From Sulfurospirillum arsenophilum NBRC 109478 (GTDB lineage: Bacteria > Campylobacterota > Campylobacteria > Campylobacterales > Sulfurospirillaceae): a stretch of 64,000 nt of DNA. This document shows, in pieces, positions 1-9,861 of this stretch (position 1 is the first letter of the stretch; every line of letters starts with the position of its first letter). Where the stretch lies: positions 186,001 to 250,000 of the forward strand of contig NZ_BBQF01000004.1 in NCBI RefSeq assembly GCF_000813345.1, read 5' to 3'. The notes beneath the pieces are model-generated. The model did not search any database, was not told where the DNA came from, and saw only the letters and a list, made by a program, of their open reading frames with translations. Made by a program: the position numbers and the translations under genes.

Positions 1-1
1 A

Positions 2-160
2 GAAATGGGTGGAAGTTATGGTGAGCCTTCAGCTACGCCAAACGTAGGTTATAACGCTAACCAACAAAAACCCGCAGCCTATCCAAGACAATCTACTCCT
101 GAATATAGTGGTCATGAAATTCCGAGCATCGATATTAACGATGACGAAATACCGTTTTAG
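2..160 (+). CDS. ssb: Single-stranded DNA-binding protein SSB, C-terminal end (partial)
   Basis: The window opens inside this gene; only about 52 C-terminal codons are present. The visible part is a Gly/Asn/Gln/Pro-rich flexible tail that ends in the acidic tip DINDDEIPF, the conserved SSB tip that docks partner proteins of replication, repair and recombination. The DNA-binding OB fold lies upstream of the window. It is followed 18 bp later by rpsR in the same direction, the arrangement usual in Campylobacterota, so the two are probably co-transcribed. Identification rests on the tail and the neighbour. Confidence 0.88.
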   Translation, partial: EMGGSYGEPSATPNVGYNANQQKPAAYPRQSTPEYSGHEIPSIDINDDEIPF

Positions 161-178
161 TAAATAAAAGGATAAAAA

Positions 179-445
179 ATGGCAGAGAAAAGAAAATTTG
201 CACGTAAATACTGCAAATACTGTGAAGCAAAAGTAGAATACGTTGACTATAAAGATGCAAAAATTTTGAGACATTCTCTTTCTGAGAGATACAAAATTAT
301 GCCTCGTCGTTTAACTGGTAACTGCAAAAGACATCAAGAGATGGTAGAACTAGCGATCAAACGCGCTCGTGCTACTGCAGTTATCCCATACATCATCGAC
401 ACTCAAAAAGTTGTTGCTGTTCCTTTCGAACAACTTCAACAATAA
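179..445 (+). CDS. rpsR: 30S ribosomal protein S18
   Basis: An 88-residue basic protein with the S18 features: an N-terminal Lys/Arg-rich stretch ([14 protein letters not shown]), the central region ending in the [11 protein letters not shown] motif that contacts 16S rRNA, and a short C-terminal helix. It is part of the small-subunit platform, where it pairs with S6. Two Cys pairs near the N-terminus (CKYC) give it a zinc-ribbon look seen in some S18 proteins. The ATG has an AAAGGA Shine-Dalgarno sequence about 7 nt upstream. A strong hairpin terminator follows the stop. Confidence 0.97.
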   Translation: MAEKRKFARKYCKYCEAKVEYVDYKDAKILRHSLSERYKIMPRRLTGNCKRHQEMVELAIKRARATAVIPYIIDTQKVVAVPFEQLQQ

Positions 446-448
446 TTC

Positions 449-458
449 TTACATGTAA
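449..458. repeat. Iterated palindrome TTACATGTAA
   Basis: Ten-bp core copy of the iterated palindrome, 3 bp after the rpsR stop and partly overlapping the terminator stem. Confidence 0.85.
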
Positions 459-483
459 AGCTAGATGGTCTCCCATCTAGCTT
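458..483. terminator. Bidirectional terminator between rpsR and lon
   Basis: Perfect 11-bp stem AAGCTAGATGG/CCATCTAGCTT with a TCTC loop, placed between the convergent ends of rpsR and lon. T-rich sequence follows on the plus strand (CTTCTTCAC). Confidence 0.85.
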
Positions 484-490
484 CTTCACT

Positions 491-2914
491 CTACTTCACC
501 AACGCATACTCTAATACTTCTTCTACACGAGACACTGGGATGATTTTCATTTTCTCTTTGACTTCATCAGGAATTTCATCCAAATCTTTTTCATAGTTTT
601 TCTTAGGGATTAACGCTGTTTTTATTTTCGCTTTGTACGCAGCTATGAGTTTTTCTTTAAGCCCACCAATAGGGAGTACTTTACCCGTTAAGGTCAACTC
701 ACCCGTCATAGCAAGATCGCTTTTAACTTTTTTGTCGCAAAGTATTGAAGCAATTGCTGTTGCCATCGTTATACCTGCACTTGGGCCATCTTTTGGAGTA
801 GCGCCTTCTGGTACGTGTATATGCAGGTCATAGCGTCTGTAAACGTCGCTTGGCTCAATCTTCTTAGCGGTATCTTCTTTATCCGTACCTGTTGTTGGAA
901 TGATGGAGAGCGGTACATCTATCTTGCCATTATCGATCAAGACTTTAACAACACTGAGTGCAATTTTGGCAGATTCTTTCATGACATCCCCCAGTGAGCC
1001 TGTGATTTGAATGCCACCTTTGCCTTGTATACGAATCGCTTCGACTTTCAGCACATCGCCACCGACACTTGTCCAAGCAAGTCCATTCACAATGCCCACA
1101 CTGTTTTCTTTATCGACTTCGTCAATTTCAAAAACAGTTTTTGGCAAGTAATCTTTTAAATTGCTATTGGTGACGCTCACTTTATCAATCGTTGAATCAA
1201 TCAAAAGCTGTTTTGCCACTTTGCGTAAAATATCCGCAATTCTACGACGTAAATTTCTTACCCCTGATTCGCGTGTATAGTTCGCAATAATAAGCTGCAA
1301 GGTAGGTTTAGAAATGTTTATCTCACTGTTTTTTAGCCCATGCTTTTTCAGCTCTTGAGGAATGAGATATTTTTTAGCGATCTCATACTTCTCTTGAGGC
1401 GTATAAGAGTTCACAAAAATAAACTCCATACGATCGCGAAGCGGTGCAGGGATAGAGCCTACTTCATTGGCAGTAGCAATGAAAATCACTTTGCTAAGAT
1501 CAATGTTAAAGTTCAAATAATAATCTCTAAATTTGTTATTTTGCTCAGGGTCAAGCACTTCTAAAAGAACCGCTGTTGGATCACCTCTGAAGCTTCGTGC
1601 AACTTTATCGATCTCATCAAGCACCACGACAGGGTTCATTTCCCCTGCTTCAATGATGCCTTGAACAATGCGTCCGGGCATAGCACCAATGTAGGTGCGT
1701 CTATGACCTCTTAGTTCATTAACATCTTCAAGTCCACCGAGTGCGATACGAACAAGCTTACGTTTGAGTGCTTTGGCAATAGAGTTTGCCAACGAGGTTT
1801 TACCAACCCCTGGAGGGCCTGCAAAACATAAAATTGCGCCATTGGCCGATTTATCAGCAATGCCACGCTTCGCAAGAAGTTCACGTACTGCAAAAAATTC
1901 TTCAATCCGCTCTTTTGGTTTTTCGAGTGAATAATGGTCTTTGTCAAGTTGCGATTTGACTTCTAAAACGTCGAGTGTCTTTTTTGAAAGTTTTCCATAA
2001 GGAATTTCAATCACCCAGTCAAGATAACTCTGAATCAAATTGGCATCGGCAGAATCTGGGTGCATGCGTGAGAGTTTATCAATCTGTTTTTTGATCTCTT
2101 TATACGCATCCTCTTCCATATACTCTTTTTTAGTTTCAAGCTTTTTGCGGTACTCTTCGATCTCTTCTTCGCGTTGATTGTCCGTTCCTAGCTCTTTTTG
2201 AATCTGTTTAAGCTGCTCTTTGAGAAAATACTCTTTGTTCACTTTTTCAATCTGTGAATGTACTTTGGTTTTAATCTCTTTTTTAAGACGGCTAGACTCA
2301 ATCTCTTCAATGACATAATCTATAAGCTGTAAAAGTCGTGTCTCATCGTCTGCTTCCACAAAAAGCTTATACGCTTGCTCTTTTTTGAGCTTCATACTAC
2401 TTGCAACAAGGTCTGTGATGCGGTGAATGTCGCTGTTATCTTCAATCGTTTTAATCAAATCGGGAGGAAATTGTCCACCAAGAGTTGAGAGTTGCGAAAT
2501 CTTTTCGCGTAAAACAGACAAGGTTGCTTCGACTTTCATGGCTTCAGAATGATGCGTAGGAATAAGATCTATCGTTGCACGAAGCGGCGTCGTTGAGAGT
2601 TCTTTTAAAATTCTTCCTTTTTGCATTCCTTGAAAAAGAATCTTTACGCGTCCATCAGGAAGATCCACTTTTCGCATAATAGAGCCGATAACACCTGCTG
2701 GATAAATGGCATTAAAATCACGCCCATGCTCACTGCCCACTTTTGCAGTACAAACCATCACTAAAGAGTTATGATCTAAGGCATCGTTAGCCGCTTTGAT
2801 GTTTTCTTCATCACTGAGGAAAAGGGGTGAGATCATAAAAGGGTATAAAAATAGATTGTCTTCTACGACAATGGGTATGTCCGCAGGAAACGCGGTATAG
2901 TCGCTGAGTTTCAT
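491..2914 (-). CDS. lon: ATP-dependent protease Lon (La)
   Basis: 807 residues, normal Lon length. Domain order is complete: N-terminal LON substrate-binding domain (about residues 1-195), a long charged coiled coil (about 195-300), the AAA+ module with Walker [10 protein letters not shown] near residue 366 and a VVLDEIDK Walker B, then the C-terminal serine protease domain with catalytic Ser in GPSAG (near 711) and Lys in [12 protein letters not shown] (near 753). It degrades misfolded and short-lived regulatory proteins in the cytoplasm. It is transcribed towards rpsR and lies downstream of bamD, with an inverted repeat in the 115-bp gap. No obvious heat-shock operator was recognised in that gap. 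Confidence 0.97.
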   Translation of the reverse strand: MKLSDYTAFPADIPIVVEDNLFLYPFMISPLFLSDEENIKAANDALDHNSLVMVCTAKVGSEHGRDFNAIYPAGVIGSIMRKVDLPDGRVKILFQGMQKGRILKELSTTPLRATIDLIPTHHSEAMKVEATLSVLREKISQLSTLGGQFPPDLIKTIEDNSDIHRITDLVASSMKLKKEQAYKLFVEADDETRLLQLIDYVIEEIESSRLKKEIKTKVHSQIEKVNKEYFLKEQLKQIQKELGTDNQREEEIEEYRKKLETKKEYMEEDAYKEIKKQIDKLSRMHPDSADANLIQSYLDWVIEIPYGKLSKKTLDVLEVKSQLDKDHYSLEKPKERIEEFFAVRELLAKRGIADKSANGAILCFAGPPGVGKTSLANSIAKALKRKLVRIALGGLEDVNELRGHRRTYIGAMPGRIVQGIIEAGEMNPVVVLDEIDKVARSFRGDPTAVLLEVLDPEQNNKFRDYYLNFNIDLSKVIFIATANEVGSIPAPLRDRMEFIFVNSYTPQEKYEIAKKYLIPQELKKHGLKNSEINISKPTLQLIIANYTRESGVRNLRRRIADILRKVAKQLLIDSTIDKVSVTNSNLKDYLPKTVFEIDEVDKENSVGIVNGLAWTSVGGDVLKVEAIRIQGKGGIQITGSLGDVMKESAKIALSVVKVLIDNGKIDVPLSIIPTTGTDKEDTAKKIEPSDVYRRYDLHIHVPEGATPKDGPSAGITMATAIASILCDKKVKSDLAMTGELTLTGKVLPIGGLKEKLIAAYKAKIKTALIPKKNYEKDLDEIPDEVKEKMKIIPVSRVEEVLEYALVK

Positions 2915-2948
2915 CGCTCAATCTCCATATTGTTATGTTTTTGTAATT

Positions 2949-2958
2949 TTACATGTAA
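2949..2958. repeat. Iterated palindrome TTACATGTAA
   Basis: Core copy 35 bp upstream of the lon start codon, next to the 10-bp hairpin at 2961-2983. Confidence 0.85.
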
Positions 2959-2960
2959 GG

Positions 2961-2983
2961 GCATAAGAGCCAAGCTCTTATGC
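2961..2983. other. 10-bp perfect inverted repeat between bamD and lon
   Basis: Arms GCATAAGAGC and GCTCTTATGC with a 3-nt CAA loop. It lies downstream of bamD and upstream of lon on the minus strand. No T-run follows immediately on either strand, so it is a weak terminator candidate; it could instead be a processing or regulatory hairpin in the lon leader. Confidence 0.5.
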
Positions 2984-3029
2984 GATAATTAGATTGTATA
3001 GTAAAGAAGTAAATAAAAAGTTTTTGTAA

Positions 3030-3677
3030 CTACTGTTTTTCAAACCATGAACGATACCAAGGAATCTTTGGCTCAACGATTTTTGCTTCACCTAAAGAAG
3101 ACTTTTTGAGTTTTTCGTCATAAGATTTCGCAGCTTCAGGCTTATCAACGCGCGTATAGAGATCTTTGATGTTGCCATCTAAGAAATACTCACCCATCTC
3201 TAAACGTACGAGAATCGTTTCTGCTAAAGGGCGAAATTTAGAGTCAGGATAACGCACAATAAAATCTTTCGTTTGAACAATCGTATCTAAAAGAAGTTGC
3301 TGGTTTCTGTTTGGATTTGGAAACGCTTCGTAATTTGCTTTGATTTTCATATAGCGAACATGGTCAGCATTCGCTTTATTACCATAGCGCTTAAGATACT
3401 CATCTAGGTAAAAGTTTGCTAAGACGTACTCTTCTTCTTGTATATGTGCGTTTGACAACATCATCATAGCCTCAGGCAAAAGAGGAGATTCGATATGCTC
3501 ACTTGCTAATGAGGTGTAAAGCGAGTCTGCTTTTTCTAAATCTTGGTTTTTAATCTCTTTGGCGATCTCTTCATACCAATAAATGGCTGGCATATTGAAA
3601 ACATCTTTATCTTTCGAGGCACAACCGCTCATAAAAGCCACCAATGACGCCACAATAAGAACATTTGCTATCTTCAT
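3030..3677 (-). CDS. bamD: Outer-membrane assembly lipoprotein BamD
   Basis: 215 residues with a lipoprotein signal: basic start, hydrophobic core and lipobox MSGC with Cys19 as the lipidation site. The mature part is built of TPR-like helices (YEEIAKEIKNQDLEKADSLY, then repeated aligned helices up to about residue 180), matching BamD/YfiO, the essential partner of BamA in inserting beta-barrel proteins into the outer membrane. Its length is close to the family norm (about 215-250). It sits upstream of lon on the same strand, as in other Campylobacterota as far as I recall. Attribution is by fold pattern and context. Confidence 0.88.
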   Translation of the reverse strand: MKIANVLIVASLVAFMSGCASKDKDVFNMPAIYWYEEIAKEIKNQDLEKADSLYTSLASEHIESPLLPEAMMMLSNAHIQEEEYVLANFYLDEYLKRYGNKANADHVRYMKIKANYEAFPNPNRNQQLLLDTIVQTKDFIVRYPDSKFRPLAETILVRLEMGEYFLDGNIKDLYTRVDKPEAAKSYDEKLKKSSLGEAKIVEPKIPWYRSWFEKQ

Positions 3678-3806
3678 TCACTCTATCCTTTGTGTTAAAA
3701 AAACCTATTGTATCTTCTTTTTTGTTATCTTAAAATTAAAATAATTTTTTTCGCCGTTTAACCGATTTGTTTCAATGAACTTGTCGCATTTAACGTACAA
3801 AAATGA

Positions 3807-3812
3807 TACAAT
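3807..3812 (+). promoter_or_regulatory. Likely -10 box for fliW
   Basis: TACAAT in GATACAATAG, about 34 bp before the fliW ATG, in an AT-rich gap. A good SD (AAAAAGGAA) follows. No -28 flagellar sigma element was evident. Confidence 0.45.
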
Positions 3813-3845
3813 AGATAAAATATTTATTTTGAAAAAGGAACGTTT

Positions 3846-4235
3846 ATGATCTTCTCTGTTAAAGCGCCGATCCCTGGATTTGAATCAATTAAAGAAGCAG
3901 AACTTGAGAAAGTTGATGATTTCTTCGTAAAATTTATATCAAAATCCGATACAACAACCTTTGTTCTTATTAACCCTTTTATGATTCGCCCTTATGAATT
4001 TGAAATTCCTGAGTACTTCAGAAGCCTACTTGACATCACTGAACAGACCAAGAACATTCTTATTTTAAATATTATGATTATTGCGACACCTATTGAAACC
4101 TCAACGATTAATTTCATTGCACCACTTGTATTTAATGTCGATAACGGAAGCGTCGCTCAAGTCGTATTAGACGCAAACCAATACCCTGATTTTGGCTTGA
4201 TGGAGTGCGTTTCTAAGTTTTTAAATAAAGCATAA
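3846..4235 (+). CDS. fliW: Flagellar assembly factor FliW
   Basis: 129 residues, full FliW length. It starts MIFSVKAPIPGFESIKEAEL, the conserved FliW opening, followed by the segment FVLINPFMIRPYEFEIP that resembles the family core. FliW binds flagellin and, when free, binds and antagonises the RNA-binding translational repressor CsrA, so coupling flagellin synthesis to export. Neither csrA nor flagellin genes lie in the window. It has its own promoter-like sequence and is followed 27 bp later by the large PA14 surface protein gene, so a shared transcript is possible but unproven. Confidence 0.93.
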   Translation: MIFSVKAPIPGFESIKEAELEKVDDFFVKFISKSDTTTFVLINPFMIRPYEFEIPEYFRSLLDITEQTKNILILNIMIIATPIETSTINFIAPLVFNVDNGSVAQVVLDANQYPDFGLMECVSKFLNKA

Positions 4236-4262
4236 ATCTACGTTATTTATTAAAGGTTTACG

Positions 4263-7200
4263 GTGAGAAGAAAACATCATTGGTTAGTGTGTCTTCTTTT
4301 CATCACTCACTTCTTATACGCATCAGGCGATGGCCTTACTGGAAACTACTACAATAGATCTTTTTTGACTTCTCCTGACTACCCTATCACGAGACAAGCT
4401 GATTTGACACGTATTGATACTACTATTGATTTCAATTGGAGTTTCTGGTTCGGGTCACCTGATTCTTCAATACAGTATGATTATTTTCAAGCTAAATGGG
4501 TAGGATACGTTTATATACCAACGACTGGAACATGGACATTTTACACAGAATCAGATGATGGTGTTAAACTAACAGTCAACAATCAACTTATTATTAATAA
4601 CTGGACATCCCATTGGCAAACAACGAACAGCTACTCACTCTATTTAACATCGGGTTATTATCCTATTGTCATGGATTACTTTGAAGTATTGGGGAGTGCT
4701 GTTGCAAGACTTTTATGGTCAGGACCTGGTATTACAGATGTTCAAGTGATACCTCAAACATATCTTTACACACAAATTCCAACCTCAGATACTGGCGATC
4801 TTAATACCTGTGGAACATTTCTTGGAGCAATTACGTCGCGCGGTGCATGCAACACGAGTCAAGCTGGTTCAGTCACTATTCAATCTGGTGCTCAAATTAT
4901 TAACAACCCAGATACAACATTGGCAACGTGCATCGTTACAGATAATAGCGGTAAGACATTTTCATGCATAACGGCGGATTGTAGTGCGGCTACAATTTCA
5001 GGCTCTACTTTAAGTATAAACTATAATAATCCACCAACATCTGTTTCAGTTAATTCATCTCCTGCACCAAATTACTCTATAGATTTACAGATCACCACAA
5101 ATACCACTTCAGCTGCCAACAATATTGATAAAATCGACTATTCATGGTCTGAGCACTCTTTAACATTACAAAGTAGTGGTAATGCTACTTTAAATATTAA
5201 TGATGTTGATGCGATGACAACAAATGACCAACTTATTATTAATTCATATCCAATTGTCAATATAGGAACATTACAATCAAGCAATAATCCTGGCAATAAA
5301 GTTTACATTAGCAACTCGGCTTCAGTGAATATCAAAAACTTAACGATAGGAAGTATAGGTGGAGTGATTGATATTAACGCCACATCAAGTATCCAAGCTG
5401 AAACTTTTAATCCTGCTTTCAGTACAAAGACTGTTTTACGTGCGCCAAAAATTTCTATGAATTCTCTTACCGTAACAGATGTAGGAGGGACCTCTTCGAG
5501 CACTACACTCTATGCCGATGAAATTGATATTGGGTTACTCGATATGAAAGGCAAGGCTATAGTCACAATCTATCCTTATACTGCAGGGAAAACGATACTT
5601 TTGAGAGCCAATACAATTAAATCCTCTTCAAGCAGTTCACTTTTTCTTTCAACAGGCAATTACTATACACAAGTGCTAGATATACCAGGAACCTCAGATT
5701 CCATTTCCGTCGCAGCATTGGATGCGAACCAGCTCATTAATTTTTTTATCGATGGTAATTTTTCTCCAGGAAACAACCCCGGCATTAACAGTGCCGGCAA
5801 TAAAGGTAATTTTGGAACACTCCCCGCAACTTCATTTCGTCTCTTTATCAATGGCAACTTAAATATAGGAGGTGGCGGTACGACAATTAATGCTGTCATT
5901 TATGTCGAAAAAGATGCAAATTTAGGGAGCCCAACATATATAAAAGGTGCTCTTTCTGCAAAAAATATCGATATAGGAGTAGATTCAAAAATTTACTATG
6001 ACACTGCAATTAGTAGTCAAAGCTATGCAAAATGTACTAACACAACGACTGGAGGTCTTTTTGATGGTTGGGAAACATCTATCTTGGGTTCTCCTCCGTC
6101 AAGCTCAAGCCGTAAAATTTATACAAAAATTACCAATCAACCCTTTACGCTTAAAACGGCATCTATTGACAATTCTCAATATAAAAATTACACCTCAGGA
6201 TTGGTAGGATGGAGACTTGTAGAAAGTACGCAATGTCCTAGTGGTACAACATCATCCATTACCGCATGGAAAGACCTTAATCTTTCTGTCAACAATCCTA
6301 CGACAATCACAACAACCATTCCAAGTGCCTATAAAGATGTCCGTGTCCAATTTGCTAAAAAAGTCAATAATAACTACACCGATTTGAACTGTTCTACCGA
6401 TAATTTTGCTATTCGACCTGACCATTTTGATCTAAGTTATACGGGAGGGTCTGTAAATCTGCTGAAAGCTGGAGAAGATTATAATGTTACCGTTGTTGCC
6501 AAAGATTATTTGGGTAATGCGTCACAGAACTATTCACAAACAAAAGATAATATAAACCTCAAAACACCCCCAACAAAATTGTTACCAACTGGTGTTGAAG
6601 ACACAAACAACCTACTTCAAGGAATCTTTTCTTTTAGCAATACTTCCTTCAGCTTTACAAATGGTATGACAAATGCCATGGGTATCTTGTTCTCAGATGT
6701 TGGGAAGATGACACTGGATATCAACGATACCAACTGGGCGATTGTTGATGCTGGCGATACACCAGAAAATAATCGTACCATAAAAGGAAATATGAATCTG
6801 ACTTTTATTCCTTTTCAATTTAGTGCTTCAAATATTAGAATCGTAGATTTTTTAGATGGAAATTTCACCTATCTTTCGAATGATCTTAATATGTCTGCTC
6901 AATTAGATTTCAATATTACAGCACAAAATAAACTTGGGGCAACAACGAGAAATTTTAGTTCAACACTGTATGAAAACAACATATCCATAACGCCATCCAT
7001 CAGAGATACGCTTTATGGTAAAGCCAATGACACCAATATCACTTCGGCCATCCTTGGTTTTACTGCAGGAACCAAACATATAGCATGGAACGATAGTAAC
7101 TTATCAAGAATAATAAGATTTAATTTCACACGCAATCTTACGCAACCCATCAACCCTTTTGATGTTAATGCAACAGAATCGAATATTTCTGTCACATCAA

Positions 7201-7766
7201 CATACACAGATGCAAGCAATAGTGCTGTTATTAGCAATCCTACTGTCAATCAAAGCGGCATTACAAATGGTACAATGGGGAATGCATTATTTTATTATGG
7301 ACGTGTTTACTCAACCGATTATCGAGAAGCTAGCCCTATAAATACAACGATCCGTTATGAGGTTTACTGTAAAGATTGTAATGTAACGGGATTGAATGCA
7401 ATTGGCAGGCAAAGCCCTACTTCTCTAAGCTGGTACCAAAACCCTTTACATGTAATCACTGATGGTAATGTTTCTCAATTTACAACAATAGGCTATACCA
7501 CCATTGCAAATCCAAATCTTAGTACTATTAACGCTCAAGGATTTGATATCAGCCATACACTTACAAATGCAAATGCGCCGTATATTGACCGTATTAAAAT
7601 GACACCTTCATCATGGCTACTCTTTAATCCGTTCAATACAGGGGCAACAACTAACGATTTTAATGTTGAGTTTATAAGCACTGGAAACTGGGCAGGGCAA
7701 GGGCAACTTGGAGAGATAGTTGATGGTAATGCGTCAGTTCGTAGTAATCGTAGGTTGGAGTGGTAA
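4263..7766 (+). CDS. Large secreted PA14 + DUF6701 (MshQ-like) protein
   Basis: 1167 residues from a GTG start with SD AAAGG. A signal peptide (about 1-20) is followed by a PA14 lectin-like domain (about 24-155: GLTGNYYN, GTWTFYTESDDGVKLTVNN, a YYPIVMDYFE core). Next comes a Ser/Thr/Asn-rich beta-helix-like middle with scattered Cys. The C-terminal half resembles DUF6701 of MshQ, with the hallmark CSTDNFAIRP near residue 715. PA14 domains often bind carbohydrate, so a cell-surface or pilus-tip adhesin is the best inference. It is the first gene of a tight operon with three prepilins (TAATG coupling to the next gene). Composition is richer in Asn/Thr than the neighbours, as usual for adhesins. 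One palindrome copy lies inside (7446-7455, encoding LHV). Confidence 0.75.
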   Translation: MRRKHHWLVCLLFITHFLYASGDGLTGNYYNRSFLTSPDYPITRQADLTRIDTTIDFNWSFWFGSPDSSIQYDYFQAKWVGYVYIPTTGTWTFYTESDDGVKLTVNNQLIINNWTSHWQTTNSYSLYLTSGYYPIVMDYFEVLGSAVARLLWSGPGITDVQVIPQTYLYTQIPTSDTGDLNTCGTFLGAITSRGACNTSQAGSVTIQSGAQIINNPDTTLATCIVTDNSGKTFSCITADCSAATISGSTLSINYNNPPTSVSVNSSPAPNYSIDLQITTNTTSAANNIDKIDYSWSEHSLTLQSSGNATLNINDVDAMTTNDQLIINSYPIVNIGTLQSSNNPGNKVYISNSASVNIKNLTIGSIGGVIDINATSSIQAETFNPAFSTKTVLRAPKISMNSLTVTDVGGTSSSTTLYADEIDIGLLDMKGKAIVTIYPYTAGKTILLRANTIKSSSSSSLFLSTGNYYTQVLDIPGTSDSISVAALDANQLINFFIDGNFSPGNNPGINSAGNKGNFGTLPATSFRLFINGNLNIGGGGTTINAVIYVEKDANLGSPTYIKGALSAKNIDIGVDSKIYYDTAISSQSYAKCTNTTTGGLFDGWETSILGSPPSSSSRKIYTKITNQPFTLKTASIDNSQYKNYTSGLVGWRLVESTQCPSGTTSSITAWKDLNLSVNNPTTITTTIPSAYKDVRVQFAKKVNNNYTDLNCSTDNFAIRPDHFDLSYTGGSVNLLKAGEDYNVTVVAKDYLGNASQNYSQTKDNINLKTPPTKLLPTGVEDTNNLLQGIFSFSNTSFSFTNGMTNAMGILFSDVGKMTLDINDTNWAIVDAGDTPENNRTIKGNMNLTFIPFQFSASNIRIVDFLDGNFTYLSNDLNMSAQLDFNITAQNKLGATTRNFSSTLYENNISITPSIRDTLYGKANDTNITSAILGFTAGTKHIAWNDSNLSRIIRFNFTRNLTQPINPFDVNATESNISVTSTYTDASNSAVISNPTVNQSGITNGTMGNALFYYGRVYSTDYREASPINTTIRYEVYCKDCNVTGLNAIGRQSPTSLSWYQNPLHVITDGNVSQFTTIGYTTIANPNLSTINAQGFDISHTLTNANAPYIDRIKMTPSSWLLFNPFNTGATTNDFNVEFISTGNWAGQGQLGEIVDGNASVRSNRRLEW

Positions 7767-8437
7767 TGCGTTCGGCCATGTCGATGATAGAACTTGTCTT
7801 TGCCATAGTTATTATGGGCATTGCGGTGATGAGCTTACCACTTATCTTAACACAAGTGCAAAACAACAACGCTTTTGCGATGCAACAAGAATCTATCCTT
7901 GCAGCCAAAGCCAAAATAGGCGATATTCTCACTTATGAATGGGATGAAAATAGTTATGATGCTACAGCTTCACACTCTTTTGTGCTTGATACAGCAAACG
8001 GAGACGGTGAACTAAATGCAACAGCAGGTACACCGCGTAGAGTTGGTCATATAGATACTGACAATCGAAGAAAATTTTTTCCAGTAGCAACGCAAGCTTC
8101 TGCCATAGGAGCAGATGGCGGTGATTTAGATGATGTTGATGATTTTGATGGAACATCAAATCTATTAACGGTGACAGCAGGAGAAGATGCTGGAACATTG
8201 GATTATATTTTTGATTTAAATCTTACAACAACGGTTAATTATGTGGCAGATAATGCAAATTATGCTGCTTCACCACTTAATGGTTTTGCACTTAACTTTG
8301 CTAACGCACCTGCGACACCAACCAATATTAAAGTTATTTCTGTCACGGTTTCAGGAGGCGATCAAAACATTACATTGCGTGCCTTTACATGTAACATTGG
8401 CGAATCAACACTCCTTCCATCAAGGCCTTACCAATGA
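7766..8437 (+). CDS. Type IV prepilin-like minor pseudopilin (first of three)
   Basis: 223 residues from the ATG at 7766, which overlaps the stop of the PA14 gene (TAATG); a GTG 6 bp upstream is a less likely start. It has a short leader and a class III signal: cleavage expected between Ala and MSMIE, leaving Glu at +5, then a hydrophobic helix (LVFAIVIMGIAVMSL). Ala instead of Gly at -1 is tolerated by prepilin peptidases. The rest is an unrecognised globular domain. It likely forms part of a pilus or pseudopilus tip with the next two proteins. It ends in a 4-bp ATGA overlap with the next gene. Confidence 0.8.
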   Translation: MRSAMSMIELVFAIVIMGIAVMSLPLILTQVQNNNAFAMQQESILAAKAKIGDILTYEWDENSYDATASHSFVLDTANGDGELNATAGTPRRVGHIDTDNRRKFFPVATQASAIGADGGDLDDVDDFDGTSNLLTVTAGEDAGTLDYIFDLNLTTTVNYVADNANYAASPLNGFALNFANAPATPTNIKVISVTVSGGDQNITLRAFTCNIGESTLLPSRPYQ

Positions 8438-9369
8438 AAAAACGCACTGCTTTTACTATGATCGAATTGGTGATGGTCATTGTGGTATTGGGCATCGTTG
8501 CTAGTATTGGCGCTGAGATTATTACGAAGCTTTATGAAAACTACTTACGAACACGCGCTATCAACTATCTTCAAAGTCAAACGGAAATCACTTTAGAGCA
8601 AATAGCAAAACGTTTACAATACCGCATAAAAGATAGCGTAAGATCTATCGATGCGAATGGAGTGAGAGTAACTGTTGCATTACCGAGTGCAGATGCAGAT
8701 TATGAAATTATCGAATGGATAGGTATTAGTAATGAAAGCTTTTTGGGTGAACACAATGGTACATCTGTCGTACCAGGATGGAGTGGGTTGATTGATATGG
8801 AGCATGCTAATACTACCTTTGCAACACAAACGCTTGAAACACCTGGAAGTAGACTCGATTTTGCTAATGATACAATCAAGGCGCTCACCAACAATACTGT
8901 TGCGATGGATGGAACAGCAGGAAAATTCCCTGCCATTATTTTTAAAGGCACAAAACCTGGTACTTTTGCAAATTATTATCCCCCTACTCAAACCTATGAA
9001 AACATGGTTATATGTAATGCATTCAATTGTGCTGCCAATTTTACAACCTTTAGTCTTCCTACCGGATTGGCTAATTTGAATGGAAACGCAAATGGAGATT
9101 TATATGAGCAATATTATCTTGTGCATACTGCCTATGCTCTTGTGCCTACTGGTAGTGCGAATGATTTTAATCTAACCCTTAGGTATAACTACCAACCATG
9201 GACAGGGGAAACCTATGCTAATGGAACAGCTACTGTCCTTGCTGAGCATGTCAGCACCTTCCGTATTCGTCAAGATGGTGATGTTGTACGTATCAAGCTT
9301 TGCATTCATGACAATAATCAAAGTGGCAACTTCGACTTTAGTGCTTGCAAAGAGAAGGTAATTTACTAA
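8434..9369 (+). CDS. Type IV prepilin-like minor pseudopilin (second of three)
   Basis: 311 residues. N-terminus MKKRTAFTMIELVMVIVVLGIVASIG is a classical type IV prepilin/pseudopilin signal with cleavage after Ala and Glu at +5. The body is a larger domain with paired Cys near residues 191-195 (CNAFNC), typical of minor pilins such as PilW/MshO-like proteins. It is translationally coupled on both sides (ATGA overlap upstream, TAATG downstream), so equal stoichiometry is plausible. Long open frames on the opposite strand within this gene are composition artefacts. Confidence 0.8.
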   Translation: MKKRTAFTMIELVMVIVVLGIVASIGAEIITKLYENYLRTRAINYLQSQTEITLEQIAKRLQYRIKDSVRSIDANGVRVTVALPSADADYEIIEWIGISNESFLGEHNGTSVVPGWSGLIDMEHANTTFATQTLETPGSRLDFANDTIKALTNNTVAMDGTAGKFPAIIFKGTKPGTFANYYPPTQTYENMVICNAFNCAANFTTFSLPTGLANLNGNANGDLYEQYYLVHTAYALVPTGSANDFNLTLRYNYQPWTGETYANGTATVLAEHVSTFRIRQDGDVVRIKLCIHDNNQSGNFDFSACKEKVIY

Positions 9370-9818
9370 TGCGTAAAGGATTTTCACTGATCACTGCGAT
9401 TATTTTTATGGTACTCATTGCTTCCATAGCAGCACTTTCGCTCTCTTTTTCAGGATTATCAACCAAGCAAACCACGGATCTTTATCTCAGGGAGCAAGCC
9501 GAACTTTTAGTACAAAGTGGGACTGAATTTGCCCTTCTTGCAATTAGTGGTCACGATATTAACGCTACAAATAATTGTCTTAATGCCATTAACATACAGT
9601 ATCCTCAAATTGGAACAGGTGCACTCTTTGACATCAATGTCACTCTTAATTATATGGGGAGAGGTCTTCCTGCTGGATGTAATACGTTAAGTAATACTGT
9701 AGCTACTGCTGACTCAAACATTACTGTCATCATTGACACAATTGTGCAAACCACTACGGCGAATAATATCTCCACAGAGCCTATCAGACTTCATCGACGC
9801 ACCATCCAAAAGCCTTAA
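9369..9818 (+). CDS. PilX/GspK-like minor pseudopilin (third of three)
   Basis: 149 residues from the ATG at 9369, which overlaps the previous stop (TAATG); an upstream in-frame TTG at 9345 has no SD. N-terminus MRKGFSLITAIIFMVLIASIAALSLS carries a prepilin signal with cleavage after Gly, but position +5 is Thr and not Glu. Lack of Glu5 is typical of the pseudopilin at the very tip (GspK/PilX type). This fits a tip complex with the two preceding pilins and the PA14 protein. No assembly ATPase, secretin or platform gene lies in the window. Confidence 0.75.
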   Translation: MRKGFSLITAIIFMVLIASIAALSLSFSGLSTKQTTDLYLREQAELLVQSGTEFALLAISGHDINATNNCLNAINIQYPQIGTGALFDINVTLNYMGRGLPAGCNTLSNTVATADSNITVIIDTIVQTTTANNISTEPIRLHRRTIQKP

Positions 9819-9829
9819 AATAAGCCTTT

Positions 9830-9860
9830 GAACCCTCCTTTTGCTTTAAGGTTCGTTTTG
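9830..9860 (+). terminator. Weak hairpin after the pilin operon
   Basis: GAACC (9830-9834) can pair with GGTTC (9850-9854), followed by GTTTTG. The stem is short and the loop long, so this is only a candidate end for the pilin operon. Confidence 0.35.
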
Positions 9861-9861
9861 T

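Noticed and set aside
8680-8991. Open frames of 83-103 codons on the minus strand inside the second prepilin gene.
   Set aside because: They lie fully antisense to a well-supported gene, lack SDs and have no motif.
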